Positions 16,839 to 24,596 are shown, numbered from the stretch's first letter. The stretch is 36,728 nt of DNA from a bacterium BMS3Abin06 (GCA_002897895.1 BDSY01000079.1:1-36728); one strand, 5' to 3'. The notes: generated by a model not told the origin, from the letters alone. Numbers and translations are program-made.

Positions 16839-19010
16839 ATGGAAAGTCCATTTAATATGCAGATGATCGATACATTAAAAAAGGTCTTCGGATTTCAGGA
16901 CTTTCGTCCGAATCAGGAAGCCATTATAAAGAACGTACTTGAGAAAAAAGACGTGTTTGCGGTTATGCCCACAGGCGGGGGCAAATCGCTCTGTTATCAA
17001 TTGCCTGCCAGGATGGTGAAAGGGGTAACGGTTGTCATAAGCCCCCTAATCTCCCTGATGAAAGACCAGGTTGACGCTGCACTGGAAAACGGATTAACAG
17101 CGGCTTTTATAAACAGCTCACTGAAACCTCACGAAATGTCCGGTGTATACCGGGGGATGAAAAATCATGAATTAGAGCTGCTCTACATTGCGCCTGAGCG
17201 ATTTGCAATGCATGGTTTTCTTGAAACACTGAAGGAAATCCCTGTCGCTCTCTTTGCCATAGATGAGGCCCACTGTATTTCCGAGTGGGGCCATGACTTC
17301 CGGCCTGATTACCTGAGCCTCTCAAATATTACAAAAACTTTCCCCGATATTCCGGTTGCAGCGTTTACAGCCACTGCCACTACAAGGGTTCAGAATGATA
17401 TCATCAGCAAGCTCGGTCTCAGGGCCCCGTTTATAGTACGCGCATCATTTAACCGCGGTAATCTTTTTTACCGGGTTGAAAGTAAAAGGGGTCTTGAGAC
17501 ACAGCTCCTTGAATATCTCTGTGCACATCCCGGTGAACCCGGAATAATTTACCGCACCACCCGGGATTCCGTTTCTGACCTGGCTGACACCCTGTCGGCT
17601 CACGGCATCAAGGCCCTGCCGTATCATGCCGGACTGACACAGGAGGAGCGGAAGGCAAACCAGGAAGCGTTCAACAGGGATGAAGTAAATATTATCGTGG
17701 CAACCATCGCATTCGGCATGGGCATTGACAAGTCGAATGTCCGCTTCGTCATTCACGCGGATCTGCCCAAAAACATCGAAGGCTATTACCAGGAGACGGG
17801 ACGCGCGGGACGGGACGGCGAGCCGGCGGACTGCATACTCTTTTTCGGCAGGGGAGACATACCGAAGATCAGGTATTTTATCGACCGGATAGCTGATGAG
17901 AGGGAGCGGTCAATAGCCCTGGAAAAACTGAGGCAGACGGTGAAATATGCCTCACATAATGTATGCAGGCGGAGGCAGCTCCTTGAATATTTCGGCGAGC
18001 GCTACAAAGATGAAAACTGCAAGACATGTGATATTTGCACAGGGACAGTGAAAATGGTGGACATTACCATAGATGCACAGATAGTTATGTCAGCCATATC
18101 GAGGACAGACCAGCGGTTCGGGGCCGGGCATATAATTGACATTGTCACAGGAGCTGATACAAAGCGCATCCGCGGATTTCAGCATGATAAAATAAAAACT
18201 TACGGAGCAGGCAGGCACAAGGACAAAAACCACTGGCGTTTTATAGTTGATGAACTCCTTGCCCAGGATGTTATAAATCAGGACGGCGACAGGTATCCGG
18301 TATTGAAAATCACGGAAAAGGGACGGGGAATACTATTCGGCAATGAGAAGATCAGTGCATTGAAACGTGAAGAGACAAAAAAGAAACGGCATGCCAGGGC
18401 CGGAAGCGAATTTGAGCCATTCGATGAAGTCTTGTTCAAGAGTCTGCGCACACTGCGGAAAAAGCTGGCGGATGAGCAGAAGGTCCCGCCGTATGTGATA
18501 TTTTCTGACAGGACGCTTCACGAAATGTGCAGATACTATCCTGCTGCCCTTACTGATATGGTAAAGATCAGTGGAGTCGGCGATGCCAAGCTTGAGCGGT
18601 ACGGCGCTGATTTCACGGAAATGATAAGGGCATATCTCGATGAAAACCCGGGAATCACAGTTCCGGAGGCGCCTTCTTTTGTCGCATCGGCAAGACCGGT
18701 TGTGAAGAAGGCAAGGGGGGAGACCTTTGAAAAGACATATGAACTGTTTGTAAAAGGTCTTTCAACAGGGCAGATTTCAAAGGCGCGCAATCTCGCAGAA
18801 TCGACTATCACAGGACATATTGAACAGTTGATAATGGATGGCCGCGATATAGAGATAGGCCGGCTGGTTGATGCGGAGAAACGCGATAAGATCGGGAATC
18901 TTTTTTTGACCCTCCAGTCATGGGAGCTCAACCCCGTTATTGATCATTTCAAGGGGACGGTAAGTTATGATGAGGCGAAGTTTGTACGGGCCTATATGCG
19001 GCGGAAGTGA
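16839..19010 (+). CDS. recQ: ATP-dependent DNA helicase RecQ
   Basis: A 3'-5' superfamily 2 DNA helicase of recombination and fork repair. The 723 residues show Walker A MPTGGGKS (43-50), DEAH box IDEAHCISEWGHDFRP (DEAH at 142-145), motif III FTATAT, motif VI QETGRAGRDGE, the RQC zinc cysteines (CRRRQLLEYFGERYKDENC and CDIC), a winged helix, an HRDC domain (FKSLRTLRKKLADEQKVPPYVIFSDRTL), and a C-terminal helix-turn-helix extension (TYELFVKGLSTGQISKARNL...) found in a subset of RecQ proteins. The start is uncertain: ATG 16839 and ATG 16857 are both possible, and neither has a strong Shine-Dalgarno. Confidence 0.95.
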   Translation: MESPFNMQMIDTLKKVFGFQDFRPNQEAIIKNVLEKKDVFAVMPTGGGKSLCYQLPARMVKGVTVVISPLISLMKDQVDAALENGLTAAFINSSLKPHEMSGVYRGMKNHELELLYIAPERFAMHGFLETLKEIPVALFAIDEAHCISEWGHDFRPDYLSLSNITKTFPDIPVAAFTATATTRVQNDIISKLGLRAPFIVRASFNRGNLFYRVESKRGLETQLLEYLCAHPGEPGIIYRTTRDSVSDLADTLSAHGIKALPYHAGLTQEERKANQEAFNRDEVNIIVATIAFGMGIDKSNVRFVIHADLPKNIEGYYQETGRAGRDGEPADCILFFGRGDIPKIRYFIDRIADERERSIALEKLRQTVKYASHNVCRRRQLLEYFGERYKDENCKTCDICTGTVKMVDITIDAQIVMSAISRTDQRFGAGHIIDIVTGADTKRIRGFQHDKIKTYGAGRHKDKNHWRFIVDELLAQDVINQDGDRYPVLKITEKGRGILFGNEKISALKREETKKKRHARAGSEFEPFDEVLFKSLRTLRKKLADEQKVPPYVIFSDRTLHEMCRYYPAALTDMVKISGVGDAKLERYGADFTEMIRAYLDENPGITVPEAPSFVASARPVVKKARGETFEKTYELFVKGLSTGQISKARNLAESTITGHIEQLIMDGRDIEIGRLVDAEKRDKIGNLFLTLQSWELNPVIDHFKGTVSYDEAKFVRAYMRRK

Positions 19011-19037
19011 TTTTCACAGGGGGCAGTTATCAGTTTT

Positions 19038-19184
19038 CCCCTCTTGAGAGGGGATTAAGGGGTGTGTGTCTTTATCCGGTCTAATCTCTTTCATGTTCTG
19101 TACTGTTGTTTCCCGGATGGCGAACCCTTTTACTTCAGCAGGATATTCATTGTAAACACACCCCTGCACCCCTCTCAAGAGGGG
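19038..19184. repeat. Inverted pair of CCCCTCT...AGAGGGG / GGGGTGTGT repeats (MITE-like)
   Basis: The left end has CCCCTCTTGAGAGGGG (19038-19053) followed by ATTAAGGGGTGTGT. The right end, read on the other strand, has CCCCTCTTGAGAGGGG (19169-19184) followed by TGCAGGGGTGTGT. The two ends enclose about 90 bases without a gene. A third copy at 36531-36560 forms the 3' end of a DUF559-type gene. The right part of the gap, 19185-19330, shows nothing I recognise. Confidence 0.7.
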
Positions 19185-19332
19185 ATTTCGGTCTTTCCGT
19201 AAACGGTCTTTTTGCCTTCAAAAGACCACTGCCTTATCTACCGGGACAACCTGCCAGTCGCCCATTCTCAAACAAAATGCGGATTCAGCCTCTTATTGGC
19301 CTTCACATCAGAAACAACTTAAGAAAAAAATA

Positions 19333-19361
19333 TTTACAATCCCCATAGGAAGAGTTATATT
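19333..19361 (+). promoter_or_regulatory. Sigma-70-type promoter ahead of cassette D
   Basis: TTTACA (19333-19338) and TATATT (19356-19361) are separated by 17 bases, each 5 of 6 to consensus. Initiation near 19368 would read through the attC-like site into the DUF4365 gene, so it could act as an external cassette promoter like Pc. Confidence 0.6.
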
Positions 19362-19384
19362 ATCCCGGTGAACACTGCGGCTTC

Positions 19385-19444
19385 GTTCAACATGTTTTAT
19401 CCTCAATGCCTCCGGCACTGCGGATAAAACTCTATACGTTAGGC
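19385..19444 (+). other. attC-like 60-bp site
   Basis: It runs from GTTCAAC (fits R'' consensus RYYYAAC) to GTTAGGC (fits R' consensus GTTRRRY) and is exactly 60 bases long. Inside, GTTTTATCC (19395-19403) pairs perfectly with GGATAAAAC as L''/L'. The right half closely resembles classic 59-base elements. The left half is atypical, with only two bases between R'' and L'' and no extrahelical base. The following gene begins 12 bases later. Confidence 0.6.
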
Positions 19445-19456
19445 TAAAGGAGAAAA

Positions 19457-19921
19457 ATGAAAAAATATGATTGGCAACGATTAAAACATTTGCAGCTTGG
19501 AAGGTATGCAGAATATCTGATAAAAATGGAATTGACTTTCTATGGGCTTGATATCTACACGGCAGAAGTCGATGACAAAGGTATTGATTTTGTAGTACGA
19601 AATAATGATAACCAATATTTTGATATTCAGGTTAAATCAATTCGTGGACTGAATTATATTTATATTCCAAAGAAAAATTTTCAGCCACGAAATAATTTAT
19701 TAGCTGCTATAGTTATATTTATTGAGAGCGAACCACCACACTTTTATTTAATTCCATCATTGTCCTGGGTTAAACCGAATGAATTATTAGCAGATCGGGA
19801 ATATAAGGATAAAAAAAGTGCCCCGGAGTGGGGCTTGAATATATCTCAAAAGAACATGCCATTGTTAGAAAAATTTTCTCTTGAGAAAGTTGTCAAAGAT
19901 ATTATGTATAACAAGGATTAA
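19457..19921 (+). CDS. DUF4365-like PD-(D/E)XK nuclease-fold protein (cassette D)
   Basis: A 154-residue soluble protein. The N-terminal half has the restriction-endonuclease-like pattern: Glu19 in LGRYAEYLIKMEL, Asp44 in DDKGIDFVVR, and Gln58-x-Lys60 in YFDIQVKS, the D-x13-QxK variant of PD-(D/E)XK seen in DUF4365-type proteins. A role in DNA cleavage or defence is inferred from the fold; no partner methylase is nearby. AAAGGAG lies six bases before the ATG. It lies just inside the attC-like boundary, 20 bases before the next gene, with which it shares the cassette. Confidence 0.72.
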   Translation: MKKYDWQRLKHLQLGRYAEYLIKMELTFYGLDIYTAEVDDKGIDFVVRNNDNQYFDIQVKSIRGLNYIYIPKKNFQPRNNLLAAIVIFIESEPPHFYLIPSLSWVKPNELLADREYKDKKSAPEWGLNISQKNMPLLEKFSLEKVVKDIMYNKD

Positions 19922-19941
19922 TCTTCATAAATATAAAAGAT

Positions 19942-21006
19942 ATGATATTTATTCTATTTGTACATGCTATTTTAATAGTTCTTTTGCCCACTCAAGTATT
20001 TGGGAAGATATACATTCCTACCACAAGTTCCTACAAAGTTAATAACCATGAAACCGTAGACAAACCCTATGACATAACATGGGACCTATCGGATAGCTCA
20101 GTAATTGACGCCCTTAGATATCGAGATGATCTACTGAGAGTAGAAAAAAATAAGCGTGCAAGCAATATTCAAGTAACAATTAGAGGCAGAGCACGCACTT
20201 ATGGTGGCTACTTTCTGGATTGCGGTAAGGTTAAGGATCCCTATAAGTACTACGAGGTTTATCCAAGGGAGATTCTATTTGAGATAGCAATTAATAGTGT
20301 AAACGACAATGAGACTTTTGTAAAAATTAAGTTCAAAGGTGTCGCAGGAGGATGGGAAGGAAAAAATTCTGCTTTTATATATCCTTTAGATGACAACTTG
20401 AATGCCACATGTATTTCTACCGGTGAATATGAAGATAATTTCCTAAGTAATTTACGCCATCAAGTAGATGTTATAAAGCTGAGAGAAAAAAAGGCAAGAC
20501 AAGCAGAAGAAAAACATCTAAAGGAAAAATTAAAAGCTGAACAAAGAAAACAGAAAGAAGAAAAACTAAGATTAGCTATAGAATTAGAAAATCAAAAACG
20601 TGAGCAAGAACGAATAAAAAGAAAAAAAGAAAGACAAGAAAAAAGAGAGAGTTTCCTGAAAGATTATCTTCCAAAATGTAATGGAATGGTCTTAAGCTTT
20701 GTTAATTTTGTTTTGGGAAACAATCCATATGCTGATAAAGGCAAATGTATTACGCTCGTTGGAAGAAATTTTCAAATGACATCTGAGAAAACTGGTATTT
20801 TTAGAGTTGGTGGGCCTTCTGAGTTGGCATATATTGAATTTTCTAAAACCTTCAGGGGATCGTTGATATATGCTATTGCAAAGGTCAAGGGAGTTTATAC
20901 ATATAAAACGGTTCGTGGAACATATAATAATGTCCCTCATTTTAGCATTGTTAAAGAACTATCAGCCGAAGAATTCAGGCTTGTAAATACAGACTACTCG
21001 GATTGA
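19942..21006 (+). CDS. Exported protein with charged coiled coil, unknown function (cassette D)
   Basis: A 354-residue protein. Residues 1-20 (MIFILFVHAILIVLLPTQVF) form a signal peptide or membrane anchor. Residues 21-170 are a mixed beta-rich region (YDITWDLSDSSVIDALRYRDDL..., IQVTIRGRARTYGGYFLDCG). About 176-238 form a long Lys/Glu/Gln-rich coiled coil (REKKARQAEEKHLKEKLKAE...). The C-terminal 115 residues form a small domain (KCITLVGRNFQMTSEKTGIF...). No family recognised. No strong Shine-Dalgarno. It is AT-rich and ends four bases before the GCCTAA box. Confidence 0.68.
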   Translation: MIFILFVHAILIVLLPTQVFGKIYIPTTSSYKVNNHETVDKPYDITWDLSDSSVIDALRYRDDLLRVEKNKRASNIQVTIRGRARTYGGYFLDCGKVKDPYKYYEVYPREILFEIAINSVNDNETFVKIKFKGVAGGWEGKNSAFIYPLDDNLNATCISTGEYEDNFLSNLRHQVDVIKLREKKARQAEEKHLKEKLKAEQRKQKEEKLRLAIELENQKREQERIKRKKERQEKRESFLKDYLPKCNGMVLSFVNFVLGNNPYADKGKCITLVGRNFQMTSEKTGIFRVGGPSELAYIEFSKTFRGSLIYAIAKVKGVYTYKTVRGTYNNVPHFSIVKELSAEEFRLVNTDYSD

Positions 21007-21014
21007 AAAGCCTA

Positions 21015-21100
21015 ATCGGATAAGCGGAGGGTTTTCCCCTCCGCTCTCCACACCACCCTGGCAAGCGGGTCCGCACCGGGCGGTTCCCAAAGCACGTCGG
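21015..21100 (-). mobile_element. Group II intron 3' end (domains V and VI), attC-inserted remnant
   Basis: Read on the minus strand, 21086 down to 21051 is a domain V-like hairpin starting GAACCGCCCGGTGCGGACCC and ending GGGTGGTGTG. It is followed by a domain VI-like GC hairpin (GCGGAGGG...CCCTCCGC) and the terminus TTATCCGAT at 21015. The 3' exon TAGGC is the bottom strand of the attC R'' box, the insertion position of group IIC-attC introns. No reverse transcriptase ORF and no recognisable GTGCG 5' end follow, so it is truncated. The upper stem has a mismatch and an inserted A, suggesting decay. Confidence 0.6.
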
Positions 21101-21371
21101 CCCGTAGGCGGACAATAATATCAGAGACATCACAAGATGTCCCTCTGGGTCGAGCGATTCAACGATGCGCCGTGTGGTCACTTATCCGTTCGGATTCAAT
21201 GTGCCTCACGAGCTAAGGAGGCAGATGGGGCCAGGTCTTTAATCGTGACAAAAGTAAAAAAAGCATAGAGCAAAAAAAAGGGGTCAATCCGTGGGGTCTG
21301 ATATTTTATCGGGACAAAAGTTGGTGATTTATTTATAACGGATTAGAATAATCAAATGATTATCAATGAAC

Positions 21372-21430
21372 TACCCCGCCGCAAGCGGACGGGGTATCTT
21401 TAAAAGCAATGAACGCCCCAAGGGGCGGGG
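21372..21430. repeat. REP-type hairpins next to a RAYT pseudogene
   Basis: Two short GC-rich palindromes occur in tandem: TACCCCGCCGCAAGCGGACG then GGGTA (21372-21395), and CGCCCCAAGGGGCG followed by GGGTAT (around 21413-21432). Both carry the CCCCGCC/GGCGGGGTAT signature of REP elements mobilised by RAYT transposases. Between the intron remnant and here (about 21100-21370) there are two AGGTCTTTAATCGTGAC/GGGGTC...GGGACAAAAG-like stretches and no gene. Confidence 0.6.
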
Positions 21431-21474
21431 TATTAAACCCGGGCTACGCAATAAAAAAAGGACATGGTAAAAAA

Positions 21475-21835
21475 TGGCAAGACCATTACGGGTCCAGTAC
21501 CATGGCGCAGTATATCAGATAACCTGCCGGGGCAATGCAAGAGAAGACATATACAAAGACAGAAAAGCATTCATCGAAATCCTGACCGAATCACAAAAGA
21601 TATGCAGCATTATAATCTACAACTATGCATTGATGAGCAAGAATCATTAAGAGAACTTCATGGGCTGCGGATAAAAAATGAAATAATTGATGCAATCAAG
21701 GAAGAGACCGGGAAGTGCCTGGATGAAATAAAGAAGTCAAAAGGTATTGATAGGAATATTTTAATGGATTTACTTTACAGGGCAGGCAGGCCTGCCCCCG
21801 GCATTCGGCCCCTTTTCGGTTGGGTTTCATGTTGA
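21475..21835 (+). pseudogene. Decayed REP-associated tyrosine transposase (RAYT, Y1_Tnp)
   Basis: ATG at 21475 begins MARPLRVQYHGAVYQITCRG then NAREDIYKDRKAFIEILTES, the unmistakable RAYT N-terminus. After NYALMSKNH the frame stops at the position of the HUH motif (normally LMSNHYH). The tail in the neighbouring frame (21650-21835: LRIKNEIIDAIKEETGKCLD, EIKKSKGIDRNILMDLLYRA) is the RAYT C-terminal region. The catalytic core is therefore lost through an internal deletion and frameshift. REP hairpins lie just upstream. Confidence 0.75.
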
Positions 21836-21867
21836 CTATTTGCAATGCTAATGTTAGACTAGTCTAA
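21832..21867 (+). promoter_or_regulatory. Promoter with overlapping palindromic operator of the toxin-antitoxin pair
   Basis: TTGACT (21832-21837), 17 bases, then TAGACT (21855-21860). The perfect 14-base palindrome TTAGACTAGTCTAA (21854-21867) covers the -10, and a further half-site GGTCTAAA follows. This arrangement suits autorepression by the antitoxin/toxin complex. Confidence 0.65.
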
Positions 21868-21891
21868 AACTGGTCTAAAGGAGGTGTTTAG

Positions 21892-22131
21892 ATGGCAACA
21901 GTAGGCGCATACGAAGCTAAAACCCATTTGCCCCAATTATTAAATAGGGTAGCCAAAGGAGAACGAATTACCATTACCAGGCATGGTATACCAGTGGCTA
22001 TTCTACACCCCCCTGAATCAATGAAAAAGTCGTTACCACGAGAGACTATAGCCAGTTTGCGGGAGTTTCGTAAAAACCACTCTTTACAAGGGCTCTCTTT
22101 AAAACAAATGATCGAAGAGGGAAGGCGATAG
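21892..22131 (+). CDS. Phd/YefM-type antitoxin of a VapBC-like pair
   Basis: A 79-residue antitoxin. The N-terminus MATVGAYEAKTHLPQLLNRVAKGERITITRHGIPVAIL is the Phd/YefM DNA-binding fold; the C-terminal half (SLREFRKNHSLQGLSLKQMIEEGRR) is the charged toxin-neutralising tail. AAGGAGG (21878-21884) is well placed before the ATG. The stop TAG directly abuts the toxin ATG at 22132, indicating coupled translation. It is expected to bind the palindrome at 21854-21867. Confidence 0.88.
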   Translation: MATVGAYEAKTHLPQLLNRVAKGERITITRHGIPVAILHPPESMKKSLPRETIASLREFRKNHSLQGLSLKQMIEEGRR

Positions 22132-22551
22132 ATGGAGAAAAAATTTGTAGTAGATAACTCAATAGTCATGAGTTGGTGTTTTCGAGACGAATCAAGCAAA
22201 TATGCAGATAAAATTTTAGACAGCTTAGAAGAGTATGAAGCTATAGCTCCTCCTATATGGCCACTTGAGGTAGCAAATGTTTTATTGGTAGCAGAACGTA
22301 GAGGACGCCTGACTGAAGCAGACAGTATTAGATTTCTAAATTTAATCAATGAACTTCCTCTTATAGTCCAACAAGAAACGCCTGATAGAATGCTGAAAGA
22401 AATTTTAGCATTAGCACGAGAATGTTATATTTCTTCATATGATGCGTCATATTTAGACCTGGCAATGAGGAATGGTGTGCCAATAGCAACCCGGGACTCC
22501 GGGTTAAAAAAAGCGGCAAAGCGATGTAAAGTCCCTTTATTTAAAGGATGA
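22132..22551 (+). CDS. VapC-type PIN-domain ribonuclease toxin
   Basis: A 139-residue PIN-domain protein expected to cleave RNA, typically tRNA, in a Mg-dependent way when free of antitoxin. The acidic residues are all present: Asp8 (FVVDNSIVMSW), Glu46 (PLEVANVLL), Asp104 (SSYDASYLDLA) and Asp122 (ATRDSGLKKAA). Length is normal. It immediately follows its antitoxin with no gap. The pair lies next to the RAYT pseudogene and cassette D, in a mobile-DNA-rich strip between recQ and the cyclase gene. Confidence 0.88.
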   Translation: MEKKFVVDNSIVMSWCFRDESSKYADKILDSLEEYEAIAPPIWPLEVANVLLVAERRGRLTEADSIRFLNLINELPLIVQQETPDRMLKEILALARECYISSYDASYLDLAMRNGVPIATRDSGLKKAAKRCKVPLFKG

Positions 22552-22601
22552 ATGTAGGACTGTACAATGCGATAAGATATTAAAAATACGGGAATCATAT
22601 C

Positions 22602-23591
22602 ATGAAAGATAAAGACAAGACAAAAAAGCAACTTATTGAAGAACTGACAGAAGTGCGCCAACGAATCGCTGAACTTGAAAAAGCAAATGACAATAAAAAG
22701 CGGGCAGAGGGAACGCTGCAGGAATCGGAGAGGCAATTCCGTAAGCTGGCGGATAATTCCCTCGTAGGCATTTACAAAACCGACCTGGAAGGCAGGATAC
22801 TTTACGTGAACCAGGCGCTCTGCAGAATTCTTGGTTATGAATCTCCTGAAAAAATGATGGCCGGAGGTGTTCCGGATAAATACAAAAACAGGAACGACAG
22901 GAAAATTTTAATAAAAAAACTTAAAGAAAAAGGGAGTGTCAGCAATTTTGAAGTTGAACTTATCAATAAAAAAGGGGACATCGTAATTGTACTCTTAAGC
23001 GCTGTTCTTGATGGAGAGATAATATCAGGGATGATGATGGATATCACCAGGCGCAAGGAAATAGAGGAGCGGCTCAGGGAAGCTGCTATAACAGACGACC
23101 TTACAGGGCTTTTTAACAGGCGGGGGTTCTTTACTATCTCTGAAAAGCAGTGCAAACTGGCAAATCGCACGGGGAGGGGGATGGCTCTTCTATACCTGGA
23201 TCTTGACGGTATGAAGACAATAAATGATGAGCTTGGCCACAAAGCGGGAGATCAGGCTTTAGTGGATACTGCAAACATACTCAGGGAGAGTTTTCGCGAA
23301 TCGGATATAATCGCCCGTATCGGAGGAGACGAGTTCGCAGTGCTTTTAACAGAGCTGTCCGAACCGGATATTGAATATTTGATCGCCGATCATCTGCAGG
23401 ATAACTTAAGAATCCGGAATGAACAGGATGGCCTTGCCTATGAGCTATGGCTGAGTATAGGAATTGCGCACTACAATCCGGAGCAGCCCTCTTCCATTGA
23501 TACGCTTATAAGCCGGGCTGATGCATTAATGTATAAAGATAAGAAAGATCGCAAGCTGAGAAGAAAGAAACGCACTTATTTAAAAAAGTGA
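22602..23591 (+). CDS. PAS-domain diguanylate cyclase
   Basis: Synthesises cyclic di-GMP from two GTP in response to a PAS-sensed signal. In 329 residues: an N-terminal coiled coil (KKQLIEELTEVRQRIAELEK), a PAS domain at about 45-150 (RQFRKLADNSLVGIYKTDLEG...), and a GGDEF domain at about 165-325 with LDLDGMKTINDELGHKAGD and intact active site GGDEF (about 241-245). The inhibitory I-site RESD lies five residues before it, so product feedback is likely. No membrane segment, so cytosolic. Codon use is like the core genes. It is probably monocistronic. Confidence 0.92.
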   Translation: MKDKDKTKKQLIEELTEVRQRIAELEKANDNKKRAEGTLQESERQFRKLADNSLVGIYKTDLEGRILYVNQALCRILGYESPEKMMAGGVPDKYKNRNDRKILIKKLKEKGSVSNFEVELINKKGDIVIVLLSAVLDGEIISGMMMDITRRKEIEERLREAAITDDLTGLFNRRGFFTISEKQCKLANRTGRGMALLYLDLDGMKTINDELGHKAGDQALVDTANILRESFRESDIIARIGGDEFAVLLTELSEPDIEYLIADHLQDNLRIRNEQDGLAYELWLSIGIAHYNPEQPSSIDTLISRADALMYKDKKDRKLRRKKRTYLKK

Positions 23592-23665
23592 TATTGGAAA
23601 GACCGCTCGCTTACGTTTCCGTATAGCTGAACTATTGCCGGCATAGTAATATATACTTGCCGAAA

Positions 23666-24058
23666 TCAGGATGGAGTTGTTTCAGATTCATCTAAAGGAT
23701 CATCACCGAATCTGTTTGGCCCGCGGGTGCCGGGCAGAAGCCCGTTTTCGATTAACGCCCACAGAGGGCCGGCAATCGGTATGAAGTTTATCAATAGCCA
23801 TAAGGCTGATTTATTGCGATCGTGCCAGCGCTTGGCCTGAACAGCCAGGTTGGGCCAGAAAATCCAGAGCATAAACATCAGTTGAGGCTTGCTGATTTCC
23901 GTTACATCGGTATGACCGGTGAATAAGCCAAGCACAATTGCTGCGCTTAGAATGCAGAGATTAAAAAACCAGAAGGGTTTCCTGCTTATGCGTCCCTTAA
24001 ATGAAAAGAGAAACCATATCCATTCCTTTTGCGTGTCATGTGGCTTGTCTCGTTTCAT
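23666..24058 (-). CDS. DUF805 inner-membrane protein
   Basis: A 130-residue membrane protein of unknown role. It shows the DUF805 pattern: WFLFSFKGRISRKPFWFFNL at the start, three hydrophobic segments (CILSAAIVLGLFTG, LMFMLWIFWPNLAVQ, LWLLINFIPIAGPLWALI), the signature WPNLAVQAKRWHDRNKS, and a hydrophilic tail PGTRGPNRFGDDP. It converges on the cyclase gene across 74 bases. Confidence 0.85.
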   Translation of the reverse strand: MKRDKPHDTQKEWIWFLFSFKGRISRKPFWFFNLCILSAAIVLGLFTGHTDVTEISKPQLMFMLWIFWPNLAVQAKRWHDRNKSALWLLINFIPIAGPLWALIENGLLPGTRGPNRFGDDPLDESETTPS

Positions 24059-24072
24059 AAGTTATAGAATTA

Positions 24073-24215
24073 GAGGCTCTTGCAAAAGTCTTGTTTTGTC
24101 ATTCCCGAGGTAGTAATCGGGAATCCAGTTTCTTTAAAAAACAAAGACTTCTGGATACCCGTTTTCACGGGTATGACGGCACAGGTCGTTTTGCAGGGAC
24201 TTTTGCAAGAGCCTC
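24073..24215. mobile_element. MITE-like element with 18-bp perfect terminal inverted repeats
   Basis: The ends GAGGCTCTTGCAAAAGTC (24073-24090) and its exact complement (24198-24215) bracket 107 bases. The interior contains two oppositely oriented copies of the GTCAT-CCCG...CGGG-ATCCAG repeat (24098-24127 and about 24151-24178) that also occurs at 3929-3963. It has no coding capacity. The rest of 24216-24508 has a 10-base inverted pair CAGGGGGCAG/CTGCCCCCTG (about 24316 and 24483) and no gene. Confidence 0.7.
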
Positions 24216-24508
24216 ATTATATATTAAAATCAGCATTTTGTCCAAATTGCCATCCGGATTTTTGATTCGCCTGTAATGAGATGATGAAAACAAATCCACT
24301 GCACCCCACTTTATCAGGGGGCAGGGGGCAGAATGAAATTTGAAGATCAGATGTGTGGAAAAGAGCAGCAAGTTGAGCATGGATATTTACAAGAGCTGTT
24401 TTTGGATTTAAGGATTAAATTACTCGCCCAGGCTTGTCAATACCAGGCCATATAGCGTTTGTTTTTTCTGCACCCTGACAACTGCCCCCTGTACTCTGTA
24501 TTTACATC

Positions 24509-24540
24509 AAAAAAAGAGCTGCCCCGTTTGGGACAGCCCC
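24509..24540 (-). terminator. Intrinsic terminator after hppA
   Basis: On the minus strand GGGCTGTCCC, loop CAAAC-like, GGGGCAGCTC and then seven T's (24509-24515) form a stem with G-U pairs and a U-tract, 57 bases past the hppA stop. It plausibly ends the whole sulfate-activation transcript. Confidence 0.75.
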
Positions 24541-24596
24541 ATATAATCCGTCTTAAAAACTCCCGCCCCCTCAATCAAGGAGAGAGAAATACATTG

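Larger units (their letters stand above)
19439..21014 (+). mobile_element. Two-gene integron cassette D
   Basis: The left boundary is G^TTAGGC (19438-19444). The right end contains GCCTA(A) at 21010-21015, the exact complement expected for this cassette's own R'' box (GCCTAAC). It carries the DUF4365-like gene and the exported coiled-coil gene, both on the plus strand and AT-rich. The remainder of its terminal attC is displaced by a group II intron remnant. Confidence 0.6.

Noticed and set aside
12785-21015. A complete integron with integrase and attI
   Set aside because: No tyrosine recombinase ORF is found on either strand in or near the cassettes, so only an integrase-less array can be supported.
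20975-21181. Minus-strand ORF of 68 codons across the intron remnant as a reverse transcriptase fragment
   Set aside because: It has no RT motifs (no YADD) and overlaps the structured domain V/VI region; it is not coding.
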